DNA from: Eulemur rufifrons
Taxonomy: Eukaryota > Chordata > Mammalia > Primates > Lemuridae
Assembly (NCBI RefSeq): GCF_041146395.1
Contig: NC_090989.1
Coordinates: 224,100,843-224,164,842 of the forward strand
Length of the DNA: 64,000 nt
Direction: 5' to 3'
Shown here: positions 10,780-23,559 of the stretch, in pieces
Layout of the letters: the number at the start of each line of letters is the position of its first letter
How positions within the stretch are numbered: position 1 is the stretch's first letter
Program-made: the position numbers and the translations under genes
The notes under the pieces: model-generated
Database searches by the model: none
Told to the model about the DNA's origin: nothing
What the model saw: only the letters and a program-made list of their open reading frames with translations

Positions 10780-12095
10780 ACCACCCTCCCTTCCCCCTCC
10801 TGCACCTCAGCTATACCTATCTGCACACCCTGTAAGGCTGTTTAATTTAAAATGTAGAGAAACCCACCATGGTGATGTGGAAGCATTGTTTCTACCTGTC
10901 CAATACCCAACCCCTGCCTAAGGAAGGAGAACCTCAGTTTATCTTTGTAGACCTTCTGTCTTCCCCACTGCATGTCACTCAAAGTAATCCCCTACTCCCT
11001 GGCCAGAGAGTGGGCACGTGATTCAACCTAAACTGAGAAAATGCTGAATCTCAGTGAAGAGAAAATGGGAAAATGTATGAAATCTCTTCCTTGCTCTGGA
11101 AGGCAATTCTCTAAAGAGATTGCTCATACATAGTTCCTGCCACCCAGGTTCCTATTATTTTTGAGACCAGCTTTTCCAGCCATTCTGAATTAGTCCTCAT
11201 CCTTCCATTGCATTCCTTTTAAGTAACCTAAAATTGGTCTCATTACTTGCACCCCATGAACCTTACTTGACCCCTGCTTCCTTATACCTTAGCCATAAAT
11301 GTGCAAGCATTTGATCCAATCCTATCAAAGGGAAGTTGGGGTTAAATCTCTCCCTTTTGGAAGCATAGAGGATGTGAGCCTTTGCAGTTGGTGGGTGGGG
11401 GTGAGGCGGTACTGGAAACCCCAATCTCCCTCAATAGCCACCACTCTTCCCATTCCAAATAGCTCAGTATTTCTGTCTTAGATTCCCAAACACCCCATCC
11501 CCAAACTAAAAAGCTTAAGATACTATCCGTGCCGCAGAAAATAAAAATAGTCGTGAACCCACAATGGCGAAGTGATCCAAATTACTCTCCTAAGTAGTGC
11601 ACGTAATGTCAAGATCCGATGCCAAGAAGTGATTGGGCTCTACCACATCTGCACAAGTACAAAGATTGTCCTCCCTGTCAGTTTTGGTTTTATCTTTAAC
11701 GTTCTCTCCCTGGGACAGCACCATGTCCCTGACATATGCTACATCTGCATGCAATTTCCACATAATAGGAGCAAGGCTCAGTTATTTTAAAGCCACAAGT
11801 GCCATTAAAATGTCTTTCTGCCAAAACCTATATTGCTCTTTTGTTACAAAGCTACGCAAATATTTGTGTTTTCTGTTTGACTTGGCAGCATGGCAAACTT
11901 TCGGACTCTCTATTGCTCTTGCTTCGAAATGACCCGCTGTTACTTGCAGCAAGTGACCTGCAGGTTACTTGCTATTTACTGTGATTCCCCAAAATAAGCT
12001 CTAACTTTTTGGAAGGGAGTTGTTAAAGAGGTCCCTCACTGGTCCTTGCTCCAGAGAAGTCGTGCACAATCTGCACAGCACATTAGCATTAAGAG
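10780..12095. other. Unassigned sequence
   Basis: No repeat family or gene is recognised. ORFs at 11572-11790, 11633-11932 and 11799-11984 overlap in different frames and show no domain. Confidence 0.45.
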
Positions 12096-12099
12096 GGAA

Positions 12100-13255
12100 G
12101 CTTTAAAATATATTTTAATTTTTTTAATTAATCTACAGTGAAGTTGACTTTTTCCTGTGTTCTGTTTTATGAATTTTGACATCTATGTAGATTCATGTAA
12201 CAAGCACCTCAGGCTGGATACAGAACATTTCCATCACCACCAGAAACTCCCTCATGCAGTCACACCTGTCCCCCCGCCCCTATCCCCTGGCAACCACTGC
12301 TCTGTTTTCATCCCTATAATTTTGTCTTTTTGAGCACAATATAAATGGAATCATACCGTATGTGACATTTTGAATCAGGCTCCTTTCACTCAGCAAAATC
12401 CCTTGAGATTCATCCAAGTTGTATGTATCAGTAGTCTTGCTCTATTGCTGAGCAGTATTCCATTGTATTGTTATATCATAGCTTGGTCATTATTCACCTG
12501 TGGAAGGACTTTAGGTTGTTTCCGGTTTGGAAGCTATTATGAATAGAGCTGCTATAAATATTTACGTAAGGTTTTAATTCTCTAGGGAATAGACATAGCA
12601 ATGGGGTTGCAGGGTCATACGATAAGTGTCTGTTTAACTTTATACGCAACTGACAAACTGTTTTCCACAGTGGCCTTATGTCCCATTTTGCATTCTTACC
12701 AGCTCCTGATGACAAGCAGCCTCATCAACACTTGGCATTAGAAGTAATTTCTATTTTAGCAATTCTAATTCTTATGTAGTAGTATCTCATCACTGTTTTA
12801 ATTTGCATCTCCTAATGGTTAATGGTGTTGAACATCTTTTCATGTGCTTATTTGGCATTCATATATCCTCTTTGGTGATGTGTCTGTTCAAATCTTTTGC
12901 ACAATTTTAATTGGCTTAACTGTATCAACTCTTCGAATATATTGAAAACAGTATACTTTTCCCTATGAATTACTTTAGCACCATTGTCAAAAATCAATTG
13001 GCCACATATATTTAGGTCTCCTTTTGCTCTGTTCATTGATCTATATGTCTATCCCTTTGCCAATCAATAACACATTGCTTTATATTAACCAGAAAGTGTG
13101 ATTCCTCTTTCTTCTTCTTTTCAAAATTGTTTTGCCTCTTCTGGTTCCTTTGCCTTTGAATATAAATTTTAGAATCAGTTTGTCTATATCTACCAAAATC
13201 CTGTGAAAATTTTGATTGGAATTTCATGAAATATATAAATCAATTTAAAGATAAA
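12100..13255 (-). mobile_element. L1M relic, 3' part (UTR and ORF2 end)
   Basis: The plus strand reads as a reversed old L1: 'atcaccaccagaaactccct', 'ggcaaccactgctctgtttt', 'ttgctgagcagtattccatt', 'ttggaagctattatgaatag', 'aatagacatagcaatggggt', 'cactgttttaatttgcatct'. It continues after an Alu-related insertion at 13256-13394. The element is in the sense direction of PGM5. Confidence 0.85.
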
Positions 13256-13394
13256 CAATGCATGTAATCCTAGCATTTTGGGACACCAAGGTGGCAGGAT
13301 CACTTGAGCCCAGGAATTTGAGGTTGCTGTAAACTATGATGATGCCACTGCACTCTAGCCCAGGTGACAGAGCAAGACCCTGCCTCAAAAAAAA
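13256..13394 (+). mobile_element. Truncated Alu-related monomer inside the L1M
   Basis: The body reads 'gcatgtaatcctagcatttt', then 'gatcacttgagcccaggaat', 'gaggttgctgtaaactatga', 'gccactgcactctagcccag' and 'ccctgcctcaaaaaaaaaaa'. A left-arm-like start runs straight into a right-arm-like end, so it is a monomer rather than a dimer. The flanking direct repeat AAAGATAAA is at 13247-13255 and 13395-13403. The 'gttgctgt' right-arm form suits strepsirrhine Alus. Confidence 0.75.
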
Positions 13395-13403
13395 AAAGAT
13401 AAA

Positions 13404-14845
13404 TGACATCTTTACTATGTTAAGTCTTCCCATTCATGGACATTGTATTGGAAATATTCATATAAGTATTCTTTGCTTATTTTTATTAATGTTTTGTAGT
13501 TTTAAGCATACAGATCGTGTATGTGTTTTACTAAATTTACAGGTATTTCATTTTTTTGAGCAATTGTAAATAGTATTGCTTTTTCATTTCAGTTTCCAAT
13601 TGAACATTAATAGTATATAGAAATACAATTGACTTTTGAGTATTGACTTCATATCCTCTGGCCTTCCTTTATTAGTTATAGGATTTTTTTTGTGGATTAC
13701 TAGGAATTTTCTACACAGACAATCATGTCATTTGTGAATAGGAACCATTTTATTTCTTCTTTTCCACTCTGTATGCCTTTTAATTCCTTTTGTTGACTTG
13801 CTGCATTGGCTAGAACTTCCAGAACAATGTTAAATAGTAGTAGAGAGAGTGGACATCCTTGCCTTGCTCCTGATATTAAGGGGAAAGTGTGCAGTCTTTC
13901 ACTATTAAATATGATTTTATTGTAGGTTTTCTGTAGATGCTCTTTATTTTGCTGAAGAAGTTATCTTCTATTCCTAGATTGAATGGATGTTGAATTTTTG
14001 TCAAATGATTTTGTGTCTCAATATGATTATGTGATTTTTCTTCTTACACTGCTAATAAGGTGGATTACATTGATTGATTTTTAAATATTAAATCAGGCTC
14101 ATCTTTCCAGAATAAATCCCAGTGATTTTTCTTTTTTATGTATTGTTAGCTGCATTATGTTAATGTTTTGTTATGGATTTTTACATCTATGTTTATGAGG
14201 GATATTGGTCTGTATTTTCCTTTTTTAATTCCATGTATCTTTGGTTTTACTGTTAGGCAATGGTAGTTTCATCAAATGTGCTGGAAATTTTCCATCTTTT
14301 TCTTTTTTCTGGAAGAGATTATGTAGAAATTTTTTTAATGTTTGGAATAATTCATCAGTGCATCTATTTGCACTTGGATGTTTCTTTTTTTGGAAGGCTT
14401 TAAGGTATGGAGTCAATGTATTTAATAGTCATAGAAATATTCAAATTATTTCATCTTGGGTAAGTGTTGATAATTTGTGTTTTTCAAGGAACTGGCCCGT
14501 TTTATGTGAGCTAGTGAATTTATTCATGGAGAGTTGTTTGTGGTGCCCTTTATTATCCTTTTAATGTCTAAGGGGTCTGTAGTGATATTTTCCTTCCTGA
14601 TATTCATAATTTGTATCTTCCCTCTTATTCTTTTTGTCAGTCTTGCTACAGGTTTATCATTTTTATTGATTTTTTTCCCCCAAAGAACCAGCTTTTGTTT
14701 TTATTAGGTTTTTTAAATTGTTTTCCATATCATTAATTTCTACTTTTATTTTTATTCATTTTTTCCTTGAGCTTATCTTGTTCTCTTTTTTCTAGTTTAT
14801 TAAAATGGAAGCATAGCTATTAACTTGAAGCCTTTTTTCTCTCTC
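13404..14845 (-). mobile_element. L1M relic, ORF2 reverse-transcriptase portion
   Basis: This continues the interrupted element. Reversed ORF2 blocks include 'gactttaa'-type 'ttaagtcttcccattcatgg', 'gtggacatccttgccttgct', 'ttctgtagatgctctttatt', 'ggtggattacattgattgat', 'gggatattggtctgtatttt' and 'aaagaaccagcttttgtttt'. It extends upstream to the region between the endonuclease and RT domains. The frame is broken many times. Together with 12100-13255 about 2.6 kb of L1 survives. Confidence 0.85.
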
Positions 14846-14852
14846 TCTGTTT

Positions 14853-15010
14853 TTAAACAACAGAAATTTATTTTGTCACAGTTCCAGAGGCCAGAAGTCT
14901 GAGATCAGGGTGTCAGCAAAAGTGGTTTCCTCTGAGGTCTCTCTCTTTGACCTGCAGATGGCTGTCTTCTCCCTGTGTCTTCATATGGTCTTCCCTCTGT
15001 GTCTCTTTTT
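14853..15010 (-). mobile_element. MLT1 LTR fragment
   Basis: The reversed MLT1 hallmarks are 'aacaacagaaatttattttg', 'tcacagttccagaggccaga', 'gaggtctctctctttgacct' and 'cttctccctgtgtcttcata'. Only the 3' half of the LTR is present. It abuts the L1M. Confidence 0.8.
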
Positions 15011-15153
15011 AATATAAGTATTTAATGTTCATATTGGGTTATTAAGTATGAAATGTCCAATTTCCTTAGGTACTAAGTTTGATAGTTGATATCTCTGACC
15101 GCATGAATTAAACAAGCATCAGCAGAGAAATCATCTCGAAGCTTGCCTTTCTT

Positions 15154-15229
15154 TTTTTTAATTTCAAATGTTTTGGTTACATGAATTACTTTTGTACAGT
15201 TTGAGTCAAAGTTATAAGTGTGAGATGTT
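15154..15229 (-). mobile_element. Very short L1 3' stub with target-site duplication
   Basis: A 76-bp insertion starts with a plus-strand T run and continues 'aatttcaaatgttttggtta', 'catgaattacttttgtacag' and 'gagtcaaagttataagtgtg', which I read as an L1-type 3' UTR end. It is flanked by a 16-bp direct repeat, GAAGCTTGCCTTTCTT at 15138-15153 and GAAGCTTGTCTTTCTT at 15230-15245 (one mismatch). Confidence 0.7.
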
Positions 15230-15245
15230 GAAGCTTGTCTTTCTT

Positions 15246-16775
15246 TGCTGTCACAACATAAAGGCAAACCATTTCTACACCGTATTGTTACATGTGATGA
15301 AAAGTGGATTCTTTTTGACAATCGAAAATATTAGCACAATGATTAAAGATGAAGTGCTGAAACACAGTCCAAAACCCAGTGTTCATCAAAAAAAGCTAAT
15401 GGTGTCTGTTTAGTGGCTTAGTGCTGATAATATCACCTACAGCTTCATGAAACCTGGTCAATTGATCAATAGCTGAAGTGTGCTTATTCCATTTTACTCA
15501 AAATCAGTACTAAGAGGAAGTTTTTTTCAACATTGAGGTTCCCTGGCTCCACTCTGGACTTAATCTTAAAGTGAAGCTGGGAAGTGTGGGACAAAAGATC
15601 GATTTTTAGAAAGCTCCATAGGAAACGTTGATATACACCTATAGTTGAGAGCCACTCCTCAGAATATGGTCAAGCAGCTACAACTGCTAAGATTCTACCC
15701 CAGCTCATTCCAATAATAGCTAAAGTTTAAGAACTCTGGGCTCTTAATCACAGATTAAATGGCTCCATGGGCCAAGCACATGATGTGTGAGTAAAGCATC
15801 CAGTTGTATATAAGATGCTAGACAGTGATGGAGATGATGGTGAACTAGAAAGCCTGTGTCTGTTGGGAGCAGCCTCCACTCAGCTCCAGACAAATTATTG
15901 CCATAGGGAAATGTAGGCCTAGTAGTGCCAGAACTGCAATTTTTCAATAACATCACAACAATCTAAATGTTTATATGAAATCTCCTCATTTTCAATGGTT
16001 AGCAAAATAATTGAAAAATAAAACTGCAGGGCATCAGTTTGCTATTTTGGGTCCAGAGAGAAACTGATAGCATAAAGTGATTTGGGTTGTGCATATACAG
16101 TCTGTGTATGTGTGTGTAAAATATGTGTGTGTGTGTATCCCTTTGAAAAACCTTGAGCTACCTGGATATCCCCTATATGTAGAAAAACCATTGTTTAGAA
16201 ACTTTGTGGTACAGTATCATGTATAAAATACAATACCATTCAGAAAGAGATATGCACCAACTAGTAGACCATTGCCCATGCACTGGGCTCTCTGAGGCAT
16301 TCCAATGAACTCCTTCCTCTTTAAGGCACGTAATTTCATGGAAGTTGCCACGCTTCCTTTTCTCTACTAACAATATCCTTTATCATAGTCTCTCCCTTCA
16401 ATAAGAACCCAGAAGAAATGAAACAAGGAGCAAATTAGTAAAAGAGAGAAAAACCTCAAAAATGATAATTAATCTATGTTGCCAAGAATTTTTAATTTGC
16501 AAGTCACTGACAGGTATGTCTCATTTGATTTTAATTTCAAAGTGATATGAACTGATGGGGATAATGAAGCCAAATGTATGCTACAAACACATTTTCATAT
16601 ACAACCAGTTCTTAATTACTGTCAATAATGGAAAATCAGGAGTTAGCTATGCATAAATACGAGGGCATTTTTAAATTTTAGTGAAGAAATTCACGAATAC
16701 ACTTTAGCTGATGAGAGCATATTGCTATCACAACTAAAGGTAAACACCTGATAGGGTTGGGAAATACATCTGAGT
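15246..16775. other. Unassigned sequence with a TG-rich patch
   Basis: No family is recognised. A TG-rich run lies at 16102-16138. Short ORFs lack domains. Confidence 0.45.
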
Positions 16776-16779
16776 GCGT

Positions 16780-16890
16780 GGTATAGGGTAAAAAGCTTGG
16801 GCCTTTGAGTTGGGTAAGTTTGGATCCGAATTCCAGCATCTTCACTTACTAGAACATGACCTTGAGTTCTAGTTTCATCTTTTGTAAAAT
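16780..16890 (+). repeat. MIR SINE
   Basis: The sequence shows 'gggcctttgagttgggtaag', 'ttccagcatcttcacttact', 'agaacatgaccttgagttct' and 'catcttttgtaaaatg' in MIR order. Confidence 0.65.
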
Positions 16891-17720
16891 GTGGTTCACA
16901 ATGAAAGTTTTCAAATCAGCTTTTCTGGTTGCAAGGAAAAAAGTCGCAACTCAAGTTACCTCTAATAATCGGGTAGGATTTTTCAGGCTGATGGGGCTTG
17001 TAAGAATACACCTGAGAACAAGGACACAGAAATTTCCATCATGAGGCCAAGGCCTTCAAAGACATCCAGAAAATGCTAAACAACAGGCCTCAGGAAGAGA
17101 AAAAAGCTTATGTGGTTCAGAATCTAAGGAGTGTACACAGCTCATCATTTAGCTTGTCACCACCGTACCCAGATACTCCTTGCTGTCATCTCCCATCCTG
17201 GAAGGATATTGTCTTTACCTTCTAGGCTCTGCTTTCTCATCATTCTGGTTGCCTGCAACTTCCATGACCATCATGACCCCATGCTTCCCTCTGCCTTGTG
17301 ACATTTAAACCACTCCTGCTAATTCTCAACTACTTCTTATACATTCAGATTGCTAAGTTCAAGATTATTAAAAACAAGAATATGATAGGCTTGGTAATTC
17401 CCGTTTGGGGCAGAGCTTTTTGCTCTGTCTCAAAGGACGCTGACCAGTCTGCAAACAGGCTACATCTGAGCTGGTTGCTCACCCTTGGGTAATCTGTTGT
17501 GACTCGAAGGTGAAGTTTTGCTGTGTGGGGGTGGGGGCGTGTTGTACGGTATAAAATGGGCAGGGATTTGACAGGGCTAGTTCCCTTAGGAAGTGGGGGG
17601 ATGTCAGCCCTGCGGTTGATATTTCTGGCACAGCACCTCTTTAAAGTTGTATCTAGTATAGACATCCAGCACCGTACCCGATGCCTGGCAAGCACAATGT
17701 GTGTTACCTGCGTCACAGAT
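16891..17720. other. Unassigned sequence
   Basis: Nothing is recognised. The 128-codon minus ORF at 17345-17731 has no domain signature. Confidence 0.45.
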
Positions 17721-17724
17721 TCAC

Positions 17725-18685
17725 CAAGCACTAACTAAGCACCTACTATATAGGAGGCACAATGCTAGGTATTGAGGCTGTAATAGTGACAAGTCAGATG
17801 TGGCCCCTGCTCTTACAGAGTTTCTAATCTAGTAGAGGAGATATCCAAAAATACATAAGCAACCCAGCAAGCCCAATTTTAGGTATATAATTGAGAGAAA
17901 GGAAAACATACACCCACACAGAAACTTACACATGAATTCTTACAGTAGCATTATTCATAATAGCCAAAAGGTGGAAATAACCCAAATGTCCATCAATGGA
18001 CAAATGGATATGGTATAACCATATGGTGGAATATTATTCACCCACAAAAAGGGATGAAGTATTGATACGTGCTACAATATGGATGAACATTGAAAACATT
18101 AGGCTAACTTAAAAAAGCAAGACACAAAAGGCCTCATATTGTATGATTTCATTTACATGAAAGTCTAGAATAGGGAAATCTTCAGATACAGAAAATAGAT
18201 TTGTGGTTGCTTAGGGCTGGGGAGGTGATAGGGGTTTAGGATGGTGATACATAAGCGGAACAGGGATTTTTTTTTTCAAGATGATGAAAATTCCGTATAA
18301 TTATGGTGATGGTTTCATATAACTGTGAATATACTGAAATCATTAAATTGTACACTTTAAATGGGTAGATTACATGGTGTGTGAATTATATCTCAATAAA
18401 GCTGTTAAACATTCTAAAAACTAAATATCATATATGCAGAAAATTAATAAAATAAATGTACATGGGCTATAAAGGAAACATGAGACTGAGATAAAAACTA
18501 AAAGAGAGAGGCTCTCCTTTAGGCAAGGTGGTCAAGGAAGGTGTCTAAGGAGGTGACACGGAATCTGAGAATTTAAGGAGGAACAGGAGCCAGCTGTGAG
18601 AACAGTAGAGCAAGAGCATTTCCAGCAGATGACACAGTTTGTGCAAAGGCCTGGGGGCAGGAAAGGACTTAGCAATAGAGTGGCC
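17725..18685 (+). repeat. Ancient mammalian repeat split by an L1M 3' end
   Basis: The left part (17725-17850: 'aagcacctactatataggag', 'cagatgtggcccctgctctt', 'acagagtttctaatctagta') and right part (18500-18685: 'aaggtggtcaaggaaggtgt', 'aggaggtgacacggaatctg', 'caaaggcctgggggcaggaa') belong to the same widespread old repeat, which I cannot name with certainty (L2-like). The L1M at 17855-18415 inserted between them. Confidence 0.5.
17855..18415 (+). mobile_element. L1M (L1MB/MC-type) 3' end
   Basis: Hallmarks are 'acccagcaagcccaatttta', 'attcataatagccaaaaggt', 'aaatgtccatcaatggacaa', 'tggtggaatattattcaccc', 'gtatgatttcatttacatga', 'gaaaatagatttgtggttgc' and 'aaattgtacactttaaatgg', with a closing 'tatctcaataaagctgtt'. 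It is antisense to PGM5. Confidence 0.9.
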
Positions 18686-18689
18686 ACCC

Positions 18690-19720
18690 CTTTCTCTCCC
18701 ACTTGGGATACACATGATTAAGACTGATGTTAAGATAAAGATAATTTTTAATTAATTCCAATTTATTATAAAAAATAAAATTAATACCACTCTATGGTAC
18801 CTTAACTATAAGTAGTAATAATTTGTGATGTGCAGTCACCCTAGTTAGGACCCCACATCACAGAAAGACCAGATCAAAATTTTCATGCCTTTGGCTAACT
18901 AGGGAACAAAATGATTTACACATAATCTATTGCATGGTAGATCTAAAAATACCCTATCAACGCAAAACTTCTAAACCACATTGGTTTGAACAGATTTCAA
19001 ATCTTCACAATGATGTTTCTGTGTTCAACCAGGATTGTTTCCTTGAGGGTCTCTTAGGAAGTGGTGAATAGTATATTTTATAGAGGATCGTTCCAGACAT
19101 CTGCAGACGGGTTTGGTTAAGTACAGTAAAGAGTAAAATCCCTATCGTCCTACCTTCCCCTTGTTTTGGCCCTGAGCCCTCAATAAGCACAAGGTTGAAA
19201 GAAACCAAACCAACATTTTTCCCAACCTCTTCATTTTATTTATGTATTTGATTTTTACAAGGTTCAGTGAGCAAAATGTGGCCTTTAAACCAAAAATCAC
19301 TATCACATGAGTGCTATATGACTTGGAACTTGATTAAAACCAAATCTGTTCACTGGCCAACAGGTCAAATGTCCCCTGTCCAAGTAGTGGGGAACATTTA
19401 AGAGCACGCATAAACACACAGCCATCAAACTGACTTGAATCGTACAAAATACTCAAAATCTGGCCCAAATGGGAGTTTGCTCAGTAGTGGCTCTCAGCTT
19501 TCAAAAAGATGTGAAAGAAAAATTCACAGTTTGAGTGTTTCAAAAAAAAATCTTCCAGGGGGTTAATGGATTTGTTTATTAATCAAAGCTAAATCATAAG
19601 GCATTTACATTAACTCTGCTCTTGATAATCTTTTCAAGACCAGATTTTCATAAAAGCCTTAAATAATTCTCTGAACTTGGGCAACATCAATTTGTAAATG
19701 TTAAGACTCATAGGACATTG
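18690..19720. other. Unassigned AT-rich sequence
   Basis: No repeat or gene is recognised. A-rich and T-rich patches are frequent. Confidence 0.45.
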
Positions 19721-19724
19721 GAGC

Positions 19725-19845
19725 TCAGAGGTCCTCTGTTCCACTTCTCTCATTTCACATGGAAGTGAAGAAGCAACTTGCCCAAAGTGCACAACTAAAC
19801 AGCAACAGGATCCAGATTCGAGCCCACGTATTTTGGGGCAAAGCT
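19725..19845 (+). repeat. MIR SINE
   Basis: The segment has 'tctctcatttcacatggaag', 'gcaacttgcccaaagtgcac' and 'caggatccagattcgagccc', in the order of the MIR 3' half. Confidence 0.65.
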
Positions 19846-19889
19846 TTTTTCTTTAAGGAGCAGGGGTGTAGCAGCAGCAATTAAAATTT

Positions 19890-20300
19890 TGAATGCATGC
19901 TCTCTTTGACTTGGAAATTATAATTTTAGAAATCAATAGTATAGAAATACTAAGACAAGTGTGTAAAAATAATATAGGCCAGGACATTCCCTGCACTATT
20001 ATATGAAGAGTAAAAAATTGGAAGCAACCTATATGTCCAACAATAGGGGAATTATTGTGTACAAGATTCCATCATCATGTGATAGAATAAAACAGCTGTT
20101 AAAAAGAATACAGTATATTTAAATGCTCTGACATAGATATTCATAACATACTATATAGGGGAAAAATTGAATTTCAGATCAACGAGTAAATATGACCTCA
20201 TTTTTTTTTGTTTGTTTAAAAAACAAAAACAAATTAAAGCTCTGTGTGTGTATGCACATAAGCACACACCATGTCTGGAAGGCTACACATCACCGGTTAA
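19890..20300 (+). mobile_element. L1M (L1ME-type) 3' end
   Basis: Hallmarks are 'tgacttggaaattataattt', 'attggaagcaacctatatgt', 'ccaacaataggggaattatt', 'acagctgttaaaaagaatac' and 'tagtggttacaggaagagaa'. It is antisense to PGM5. Confidence 0.75.
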
Positions 20301-20309
20301 TAGTGGTTA

Positions 20310-23060
20310 CAGGAAGAGAAGGTCCCCAGTAGCTCACTGTGATCATATAGTGGTTAGTACTCTGTGTTGTGTATAGGAAGAGAGACTTTTAAAAACAAAA
20401 AGTAACACAATAAAAAGAGTCCTATAAGAATAATAAAATAACCCACGCTTCCTAAAACATACTGCATGCAAGAAAGTCTCATGGTCTGCAAACGACTGAC
20501 ATGAGGAGTGGGAGGTCCCATGGATAGATTGGGTAGAGGAGGCTTCGGCACTGCATTGATCTTCATGCTGTGAGCCTCACCCCCACTCTATTCTACGCTG
20601 TGGAATACGATGTTCTTTCCATCTTACATAAAGTTCTATTCAAACCCAAGTTCACTCTCTGCAGCAATCCCCTTCCAGCCCACTGCCTCCTGCAGGTGTT
20701 CCTAGAGGGAAATTCTGGAAAACCTCGACATAGAGTCCTGGCAAATCTACCATCCTTATGAGATGAAATAGACTCTGACTCTCAAAGGTGCGTTTTGTCC
20801 CTCTAGCTGTTATAATTCTAGAAGAAGACTGTAAATTTATTATCTGAGGTTTCTCTGAGCACACACTCCATTGCCGTGGGCCTGAAAACCGTGAATAGGT
20901 TGCCTCCTTTGGAAAGTGTAACGTAAGCTAAGTAAAGCAAGAACTTTAATAGCTGAATTAAATCCTTGTGTTTTTTGTAAAAATGCTTTCATGACAGAGA
21001 CAGAATTTATTATAATAATACTTGAGTATTACCAGCTTCATTCTGAACCCCTCACGGCCTCCGCTTCCCAATAAAACAATGTTGTTGTCTCCCCTTTGCC
21101 TACCCTCTAAAGAGACTTCGTCTTGCTAACTTGATTCCTGGGTTCCTGTGATACAGAAGTAGGAGAATGGGAAGAAAGAGGTAGGACTAGAAAGACAGAA
21201 TCCAAGAGGTCGGAAAAACTGAGAGTGCAGGGGAGTCGTGGGAAGGAGAAAGCGGAGAACAGGGGCTCCAGCAACGGGGACATGGGAGGGTAGAGGAAGG
21301 AGAATCTTAGGCAATGTGGCTAGGATCTGTAAATTGGATCTCCTTTAATGTGTTCTGAGGACTGCAAGCAAAAGTTAGAATCCTTTTCACTGGTTTTTGG
21401 TTGTGTCTTTGAAAGTCACATTGCCCTGAGACTTGGCCACACAAGGACCAGGATTTATTCAGGTTATAATATCACATAGGGAAAATGGCAGGTATGATAC
21501 CCATAAAATTGTCTTTACAAGACACCAGGGTGTAAAACTGGTTGCTGAGGACTATTTATTAGGAAAATGTAAATAGTGCATGTTATGGTGATTACTCTAA
21601 TTTCAAAAGACAACTTAGATTCAAAGAAAGAATTAAGAAAAAAACCTTCTAATTGGAAGAGAACAATCACCTGAAATTTTTAAACTCTCTGTCGGTCTTT
21701 GTTTCTAATCATAAAAATAACAAGGTCTGGAGAACTCAAGTACATATATATACTTAGAGGTATAGAAGAGGAAACCCTTAATCAAAGAAAGTTGAAGCCA
21801 ATTTTACACCTGGAAAAAAGGGCTGTAAGACTCCAAATTCGAAAGAATATCCAGGGAAACCTGATTCTAGAAAAGTTGATGAATGAGTTTAATATCCTTG
21901 GGCCTGGAGAAAGTTAGGATTAAATTAGGAAATCAGAAAATGTGAAGGTCAGTGACAAAAGTACAAGGATTTACATAAATGTTCCTCTAATTTTGCTATA
22001 AATGATTTACCTTTTATGTTAATGACATAATTACAACCGCCGATTCATCTGTAAGTTGAGTTTATTTTAGTAGAATAAACATTCTGGAAAGCAAAAGCAT
22101 GACATGCATTCATTCAGTTACCCAGGAGACACAGGCTGGTTAGGCCCCAAGGCCATAGCTCATATACATCTACTGCAAGCACAAGAATTGGGAAATAAAA
22201 CAAAGCAAAAACAGCCACTCTGGGCTGGGCTGGAAAACTCAACCTGCAGAATGATGACAAATACCCCATGGTTAAATTCTAAAACCACAGAGAAGACAAA
22301 AGGAAACTATGTCTTTCCAAAGGTATTAATTTTGAGAGCTATTTCAATAATATATGTTTTTCAGGATGTTTCTATGTTTCAAATGATATATCTGAAGACA
22401 GCAATAAAATTTTTTAAACTAGGTTTTGCATTTCAAACAATGCCCCAAGGTGTTAAGAAAATAAAGCAAACGATAACCAACCTCACTCAGATACTCAAAC
22501 ACTGTTCTTTCTTCCAGCAACATAAAAACCGAGTCTTATTCAGGATTACTGGCATTCTTCCCTGTGCAACAGAGAACAGTGAGGTTCAAGTCCCTACATG
22601 GCTGTTGTTCAAAGTGTGAGCATGGAAGATAGGATAAAAAGAAACTGTCTTAAATTGCAACAATGGAAATAATCTCTAAGAAAGATTTCCATACAGTGAT
22701 AATTGTTAAACTCCAGGAAGGAGGCCTGAGAAAATCTGTGGCCTGTTCTTCTCCAGATGTTGGGACAAAAAGAATGAGTGATTCTTAATCCAAAACAGTG
22801 CAATTGGTAGGAATAAATGAAAACTTGCAAAGCGGGAAACTTGTCACCACATATTATACTATTGATATTTCATTCCAAAATAAACTTGTTTCATTTAACT
22901 TGAGTTTTTGTCTTTTGAAGGATATAAGAGCAATAAATACTTCTTGAAGGGAGAGTATTAATTGGAAATTTGGATTGACTGTAAGTTTTTGTTTTATAAA
23001 CTTTGTGTTAGTGATAAATACAATTAAGTAGTGTCATTCCACTGCTTTAGAATCTACATT
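20310..23060. other. Unassigned sequence
   Basis: No family is recognised. Bases 21140-21300 are purine-rich. A 171-codon plus ORF at 22104-22619 shows no domain I know and no context supporting a gene. Confidence 0.45.
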
Positions 23061-23068
23061 GATTTTTT

Positions 23069-23090
23069 TGTTGGTTGGTTGGTTGGTTGA
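23069..23090 (+). repeat. (GGTT)n short tandem repeat
   Basis: About five TTGG units follow a T run. Confidence 0.9.
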
Positions 23091-23244
23091 TTATTTTTAA
23101 CATCTGATTGTATTTACTGCTCTAGCAATGCAGGAAAAAAGTCAACTTCCCAAAGGAGGCATGCATCTAATTTAATTATTAATAGAACTCTTTCCCATAT
23201 CAGAGGCAGAGAATTAATATTTTCCTGAGATTTTTATGACAATA

Positions 23245-23550
23245 ATGGTGACTAATGCATACTAAAAGCATATTATGTGCTAGGACCTATTCTAAATGCT
23301 CTAGGATTTGACTTCATATAATACTTATAACAAGATTGGTATAATCCTTATAACTTGGTACTATGCCTAAAGTAGACACTAAAAGTATTTCATCTGTATA
23401 CCGTGGACACTGGAAGAATCCAAACCAAGATCATTTTCATCTCCATTTTGCAGAGTAGGAAAGCAAAGGGCAGAAAGGTTAAAAGACTTGTCCAAGCTCA
23501 CCCAACTGGTAAGCAACAGCATTGACGCTGGAACCCAGCACTGCACCATC
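23245..23550 (+). repeat. MIR SINE, extended by internal insertion
   Basis: The 5' part ('attatgtgctaggacctatt', 'ctaaatgctctaggatttga') and 3' part ('catctccattttgcagagta', 'acttgtccaagctcacccaa', 'gctggaacccagcactgcac') are MIR. About 80 bp between them do not fit and may be an insertion. Confidence 0.6.
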
Positions 23551-23559
23551 AATACCACC

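Noticed and set aside
22104..22619. 171-codon plus-strand ORF
   Set aside because: A phrase like F-Q-T-M-P-Q-G faintly recalls retroviral reverse transcriptase, but no other motif of that enzyme follows and there is no LTR or pol context. Treated as chance.
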